Of a DNA stretch of 64,000 nt, positions 60,978-64,000 are shown one piece after another. Every line of letters begins with the position of its first letter. The first letter of the stretch is position 1. The stretch comes from Mageeibacillus sp. UBA6980. GTDB lineage: Bacteria > Bacillota > Clostridia > Saccharofermentanales > Saccharofermentanaceae. The stretch is from contig DJYK01000001.1 of NCBI GenBank assembly GCA_002450095.1, forward strand, positions 1-64,000. Direction: 5' to 3'. The notes under the pieces were generated by a model, which worked only from the letters and a program-made list of their open reading frames with translations, was not told where the DNA came from and made no database searches. A program made the position numbers and the translations under genes.

Positions 60978-61031
60978 TCCGTCCGGAAGGTCCGGCTGAG
61001 GCTTCGTTCGTAACGAAATTGCTTAATCTGA
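60978..61031. other. Spacer after the esterase, start of repeat region
   Basis: No gene. TTCGTTCGTAACGAA (61003-61017) contains the palindrome TTCGTAACGAA, which carries the GTNACG core seen in the repeats that follow. Confidence 0.5.
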
Positions 61032-61196
61032 GATTCCGTCACGGAAAATCGGGTGATCTCGTACCGTTATTTGGAATATAGGAATTACGTTACGAGAAAT
61101 CGGGATGTTCCGTAACCTATTTATATATATGGATATTCCGTCACAAATATGAGCTGTTTTCCGTGACGTTATTCTGAAATACGCGATTCCGTCACG
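61032..61196. repeat. Degenerate TTCCGTNACG repeat array
   Basis: Five copies of TTCCGTNACN lie at 61034, 61108, 61136, 61159 and 61187; two further related sites lie near 61062 (TACCGTTATT) and 61086 (TACGTTACGAG). The last four are 23-28 bases apart. A longer imperfect repeat (CGTCACGGAAAATCGGGTGA versus CGTTACGAGAAATCGGGATG) underlies the first part. No coding frame is convincing here. Possible roles: protein-binding array, degraded mobile-element end, or regulator sites upstream of the tRNA. Confidence 0.7.
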
Positions 61197-61220
61197 AACG
61201 GGGAGGGTGAGCGATAGTTA

Positions 61221-61250
61221 TTGATTGATCATAAGCCTTTGTGTTATACT
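61221..61250 (+). promoter_or_regulatory. tRNA-Thr promoter
   Basis: -35 TTGATT (61221-61226), 18-base spacer, -10 TATACT (61245-61250), about 18 bases upstream of the tRNA 5' end. Confidence 0.6.
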
Positions 61251-61267
61251 TCTTAAGCTTTTGAAAT

Positions 61268-61343
61268 GCCTCTATAGCTCAGTAGGTAGAGCGCATCCAT
61301 GGTAAGGATGAGGTCGCCGGTTCGATCCCGGCTGGAGGCTCCA
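61268..61343 (+). tRNA. tRNA-Thr (anticodon GGU)
   Basis: A 76-base cloverleaf with encoded CCA. Acceptor GCCTCTA pairs with TGGAGGC; the discriminator is T; the D arm contains AGCTCAGTAGGTAGAGC; the anticodon stem CATCC/GGATG encloses loop ATGGTAA with anticodon GGT (decodes ACC, and ACU by wobble); the T arm is GCCGG-TTCGATC-CCGGC. A promoter lies upstream and a large stem-loop downstream. Confidence 0.95.
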
Positions 61344-61348
61344 GTTCT

Positions 61349-61421
61349 AATCCCACTTGTTCTTGGCGTCGGACAGTCCTCGGGGCAATGCCCCTGCGGA
61401 ACTCGCAGAACAAGTGGGATT
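61349..61421 (+). terminator. Long stem-loop downstream of tRNA-Thr
   Basis: Perfect 15-base arms AATCCCACTTGTTCT (61349-61363) and AGAACAAGTGGGATT (61407-61421) flank 43 bases that themselves contain the hairpin GGGGC-AAT-GCCCC (61382-61394) and GGAC-A-GTCC. The right arm ends in TTTT. It may end the tRNA transcript, but the branched inner part is unusual for a simple terminator and could be a structured small RNA. Confidence 0.6.
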
Positions 61422-61468
61422 TTCACTTACCGCAACTTGCAGCACGGGTGTTGTTCGTGTTTAAGGGA

Positions 61469-62623
61469 TTACTTATTGTAAGCGGCTTTGGCGTCGTAGA
61501 GATATTTGTCTGCAGAGCCGATGAGATCCTTGAGCGACATATCGTGTTCTGCCTTCTCGTAGCCGATGCTTACCGATAGTTCGTAAGGCGCGGATGCTTC
61601 TTTGTTAAGTTCTGTGATGGTATCGTTAATGCGGTCTTTGAGCATCTTGATGTCACTCTCGCTGTCACACCAGACGAGTATCGCAAATTCGTCTCCTCCG
61701 TAACGGGCGATGTTGAAACGGCTGTTATGTCCCCTCAATGCGAGACGCATTCCGTCTGCGATCCTTATCAGTGCTTTATCACCTTCAATATGTCCGTAGT
61801 TATCGTTGATACTCTTGAACCTGTTGGCATCGACCATGAGAAGATACAGCGAAGAGCCGGATTCTTTGTTGTCGCGCCACTGTTCGTAGTAGTATTCGAG
61901 CATCTTCCTGTTGTGAAGATGCGTAAGCGGGTCGACTGAGATCATCTGTTCGGTCCAGTCGCTGTATATCACGAAAGTAACAAAAGACAGAACTGCACAG
62001 GCTACCGGAAGTTCCGGGTGGATGAACTGTATTATCCCTGCGGCTGCGGGTGCGACTGGGAATAATGCGAGACGAAGGAGAGTCGTTCTCTGTGAATAGT
62101 ACTGTTTGTTGAACAGTCGCAGGAATGCGCGTGCGCAGGTGAAGAATACGTATACATACGAGATTATGTACAGGACGATAAACAGCGGGCCTCTGTGGTA
62201 ATCTCCGTTGTCGTCGAATCCGAAGCAGATCCCAGTGGGGATGTTGATGATCAGGATCGCGACCATCAACCAGACAAGAGTGGAAGAAGCCCATATGCGC
62301 TTCGAGTTCTTTACGAACGGTGTCTCCTGAAGGTATTCGAAGTAGACGAACCAAAAGAAGCAGACGAGTGAAGTGCAAAGGAAATATACTTCTTTGAATA
62401 AAAGTGCGAGAGCGGGGGAGAACGGGAAAAGTCCGTATCTCATGCAGACATAGAAGGTGTCTGAAAGGAAGAAGATCATCTCGGCGTCGATCGCCATCGT
62501 GAAGTTCCTCTGTGCGACCATCTTTGTAAGACCGCGCGTCTTGTAGTGGATGAAGGCGACGATGAACACGGAGACCAGGTTGATCTCGAGATACATGATC
62601 GAGTAGGTCAGAGTGCTGTCCAT
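61469..62623 (-). CDS. Membrane diguanylate cyclase (GGDEF)
   Basis: A 384-residue protein with about six to seven N-terminal membrane helices (to about residue 215) and a C-terminal GGDEF domain. Motifs are intact: DPLTHLHNRKMLEYY, MVDANRFKSINDNYGHIEGD and ARYGGDEFAIL. The I-site region is not the standard RxxD. It makes c-di-GMP. The membrane part resembles that of the cyclase at 30604. GAGGTAAG precedes the ATG. It is convergent with the tRNA. Confidence 0.9.
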   Translation of the reverse strand: MDSTLTYSIMYLEINLVSVFIVAFIHYKTRGLTKMVAQRNFTMAIDAEMIFFLSDTFYVCMRYGLFPFSPALALLFKEVYFLCTSLVCFFWFVYFEYLQETPFVKNSKRIWASSTLVWLMVAILIINIPTGICFGFDDNGDYHRGPLFIVLYIISYVYVFFTCARAFLRLFNKQYYSQRTTLLRLALFPVAPAAAGIIQFIHPELPVACAVLSFVTFVIYSDWTEQMISVDPLTHLHNRKMLEYYYEQWRDNKESGSSLYLLMVDANRFKSINDNYGHIEGDKALIRIADGMRLALRGHNSRFNIARYGGDEFAILVWCDSESDIKMLKDRINDTITELNKEASAPYELSVSIGYEKAEHDMSLKDLIGSADKYLYDAKAAYNK

Positions 62624-62713
62624 AGACTTACCTCACAAAGGAATGAGTATCTTAATAATACCATTCGGCGCAGCTTTTGTGCGGGTGTATCGATATTGTT
62701 TACAGTAATCTGA

Positions 62714-63457
62714 TCAAAGGACTTTGGCGAGGAATGTTCTCAAGCGGTCGTTCTCTGTCTGGCCGAAGATCTCGTCAGGAGTGCCCTCGACTACGATCTT
62801 ACCTTCATCCATAAATACGACGCGGTTGCCGACTTCTCTTGCAAAGCCCATCTCGTGAGTTACGACGACCATGGTCATGCCGTCTTTGGCGAGATCCTTC
62901 ATAACGTCGAGTACTTCACCGACCATCTCGGGGTCGAGAGCGGATGTCGGTTCGTCGAACAGGAGTACGTCGGGCTTCATAGCGAGAGCTCTTACGATCG
63001 CGATCCTCTGCTTCTGTCCGCCCGAGAGCTGAGAAGGGTATGCGTTCGCACGGTCTTCGAGAGCAACTTTGGACAGGAGCTTTCTCGCGTTGTCCTGTGC
63101 TTCCTCACGGGAAATTCCGAGGAGCTTTCTCGGTCCCAGAGTCATGTTGTCCATTATAGACAGGTGAGGGAACAGATTGAAGTGCTGGAATACCATTCCC
63201 ATCTTCTGACGGAGCTTGTTGATGTTTGTTCCGGGGGATGTGATGTCCTGTCCTTCAAAATGTATGTTTCCCGATGTCGGGATCTCGAGCAGGTTGAGGG
63301 ATCTCAGGAGTGTGGATTTACCGGAGCCCGAAGGACCGATGATTACCACGACTTCTCCCTTGTCTATATCGATGCTGACGCCGTCCAATGCCTTTATGGC
63401 ACCGCCGTTATAGTGCTTCTTAAGATCTTTTACAGAAATGAGATGATCAGCGCTCAC
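62714..63457 (-). CDS. glnQ: Amino-acid ABC transporter ATP-binding protein, GlnQ type
   Basis: A 247-residue ABC ATPase. Walker A GPSGSGKST (about residue 38), the Q-loop, LSGGQKQRIAIVRALAMKPD, Walker B VLLFDEPTSALDPE and the H-loop VVTHEMGFA are intact. These and the NGGAIKALDGVSIDI start are typical of polar amino-acid importers (HAAT family). It overlaps the permease stop by 11 bases. The binding protein is not in the window and may lie beyond the right edge. Confidence 0.93.
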   Translation of the reverse strand: MSADHLISVKDLKKHYNGGAIKALDGVSIDIDKGEVVVIIGPSGSGKSTLLRSLNLLEIPTSGNIHFEGQDITSPGTNINKLRQKMGMVFQHFNLFPHLSIMDNMTLGPRKLLGISREEAQDNARKLLSKVALEDRANAYPSQLSGGQKQRIAIVRALAMKPDVLLFDEPTSALDPEMVGEVLDVMKDLAKDGMTMVVVTHEMGFAREVGNRVVFMDEGKIVVEGTPDEIFGQTENDRLRTFLAKVL

Positions 63458-64000
63458 TGTTCCTGAGCCTCCTCTCGAGTATTCCTACAAGCTTTGTAAA
63501 GAACATGACTATCACAAGATAGATTATCGCGACAGCCAGAAGCGGCATAAATGCGGTAAATGTCCTTGACCTTATAACATCGCCGCCCTTGGTCAGATCC
63601 TGAAGGCCGATATAACCGGATACGGAGGTCTCCTTGATCAGAACGATGAACTCGTTCGCGAGTGCGGGGAGGACGTTCTTGAACGCCTGAGGGATGATGA
63701 TGTACAGCATTGTCTGGGCGTAGTTGAATCCCAATGATCTTCCGGCCTCGAACTGACCCGGGTCTATGCTCATGATGCCTGATCTTATGATCTCGGCAAC
63801 GTAGGCTCCGGAGTTGAAACCGAATGCCAGGATGGCGACGAATACCTTGTACTTGGAGATTGAAACGAATACTACAAAGTAGGCGATCATGAGCTGGACT
63901 ACCATAGGGGTTCCCCTGATTATGGTAAGGTAAAACTTGGCGATCCCGTTCAGGGCGGAGAGTATGATCTTGCCGATCCCTGATCTCATATCCCTGATAT
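63447..64000 (-). CDS. glnP: Amino-acid ABC transporter permease, GlnP type (partial)
   Basis: The C-terminal 184 residues of a HAAT-family permease. YLTIIRGTPMVVQLMIAYF is the typical start of the GlnP core; the EAA docking loop is EAGRSLGFNYAQTMLYIIIP; LANEFIVLIKETSVSGYIG and a basic C-terminus follow. The frame runs open off the right edge (residues Ile-Arg-Asp precede the first internal Met), so the true start lies beyond the window. It is coupled to glnQ by an 11-base overlap. Confidence 0.92.
   Translation of the reverse strand, partial: IRDMRSGIGKIILSALNGIAKFYLTIIRGTPMVVQLMIAYFVVFVSISKYKVFVAILAFGFNSGAYVAEIIRSGIMSIDPGQFEAGRSLGFNYAQTMLYIIIPQAFKNVLPALANEFIVLIKETSVSGYIGLQDLTKGGDVIRSRTFTAFMPLLAVAIIYLVIVMFFTKLVGILERRLRNSER

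Noticed and set aside
61032..61196. CRISPR array
   Set aside because: Repeats are only about 10 bases, vary in sequence and spacing, and no cas gene is near.

Overview
The window is ordinary, dense bacterial chromosome from an anaerobic, Gram-positive Clostridia-type organism (Bacillota). The evidence is strong GGAGG ribosome-binding sites, frequent TTG/GTG starts, many 1-4 base gene overlaps, an alsD-type acetolactate decarboxylase, FeoAB, a ferredoxin-domain aldo/keto reductase, several c-di-GMP enzymes and a membrane-anchored GH5 cellulase. A rumen or gut fibre degrader of the Lachnospiraceae/Saccharofermentans type fits, but no rRNA or marker gene here settles the taxon. I see no prophage, insertion sequence or CRISPR array.

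Layout. 0.1-4.4 kb: an esterase-like hydrolase, a phytoene-desaturase-like flavoprotein with its TetR regulator, a small membrane protein, and a DnaA-box cluster at 4.19-4.31 kb. 4.4-10.8 kb: acetolactate decarboxylase, SurE, an SMP-30 lactonase, an NSS symporter, an aldo/keto reductase and a DUF1848 protein. 10.8-14 kb: the iron locus feoA-feoB-HMA-ATC hydrolase, with two palindromic operators that recur in front of the hydrolase at 1 kb. 14-21.7 kb: a divergent HTH regulator/Ser-Thr kinase pair, secreted and membrane proteins, a PadR-HAAS-DUF4097 operon, an HD-GYP protein and a Nudix hydrolase. 21.7-31.7 kb: a TPM-like protein, a second HD-GYP protein, YitT, a CaxA exchanger behind a yybP-ykoY (Mn2+) riboswitch, an HD protein, hypotheticals and a diguanylate cyclase. 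31.7-35.7 kb: an ACT protein, the coupled thrH-FeADH-cca genes and a lone prepilin.

35.7-40.7 kb: a dipeptide-type ABC importer on the minus strand. 40.8-44.8 kb: a zinc-ribbon/coiled-coil/DUF4177 protein and an EF-G paralogue. 45-47.5 kb: an ArsR-HMA-P-type ATPase metal efflux operon with a clear ArsR-type operator. 47.5-49.7 kb: a GT-C-like membrane protein. 49.8-54 kb: ddl, an HI0933-type flavoprotein, dCMP deaminase and phenylacetate-CoA ligase. 54-59 kb: the most unusual block. It holds a membrane-anchored GH5 with a beta-rich binding module, a second protein with the same module plus one transmembrane helix and a low-complexity cytoplasmic tail, a 59-residue protein, and a repeat protein that shares short linear motifs with that tail. 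59-64 kb: an SDR, a sialate-acetylesterase-like esterase, a repeat-rich spacer, tRNA-Thr followed by a long stem-loop, a diguanylate cyclase and a GlnQ/GlnP amino-acid importer cut by the right edge.

How the genes fit together: metal homeostasis is a strong theme (feoAB, two HMA proteins, an efflux ATPase, a Mn riboswitch with its exchanger). So is c-di-GMP turnover (two GGDEF proteins, two HD-GYP proteins). The 54-59 kb block probably couples surface polysaccharide binding and hydrolysis to a cytoplasmic assembly; that is inference. Several genes appear to use extended -10 promoters (TGNTATAAT) with little or no 5' leader. All functional calls come from reading motifs by eye; no database was searched.
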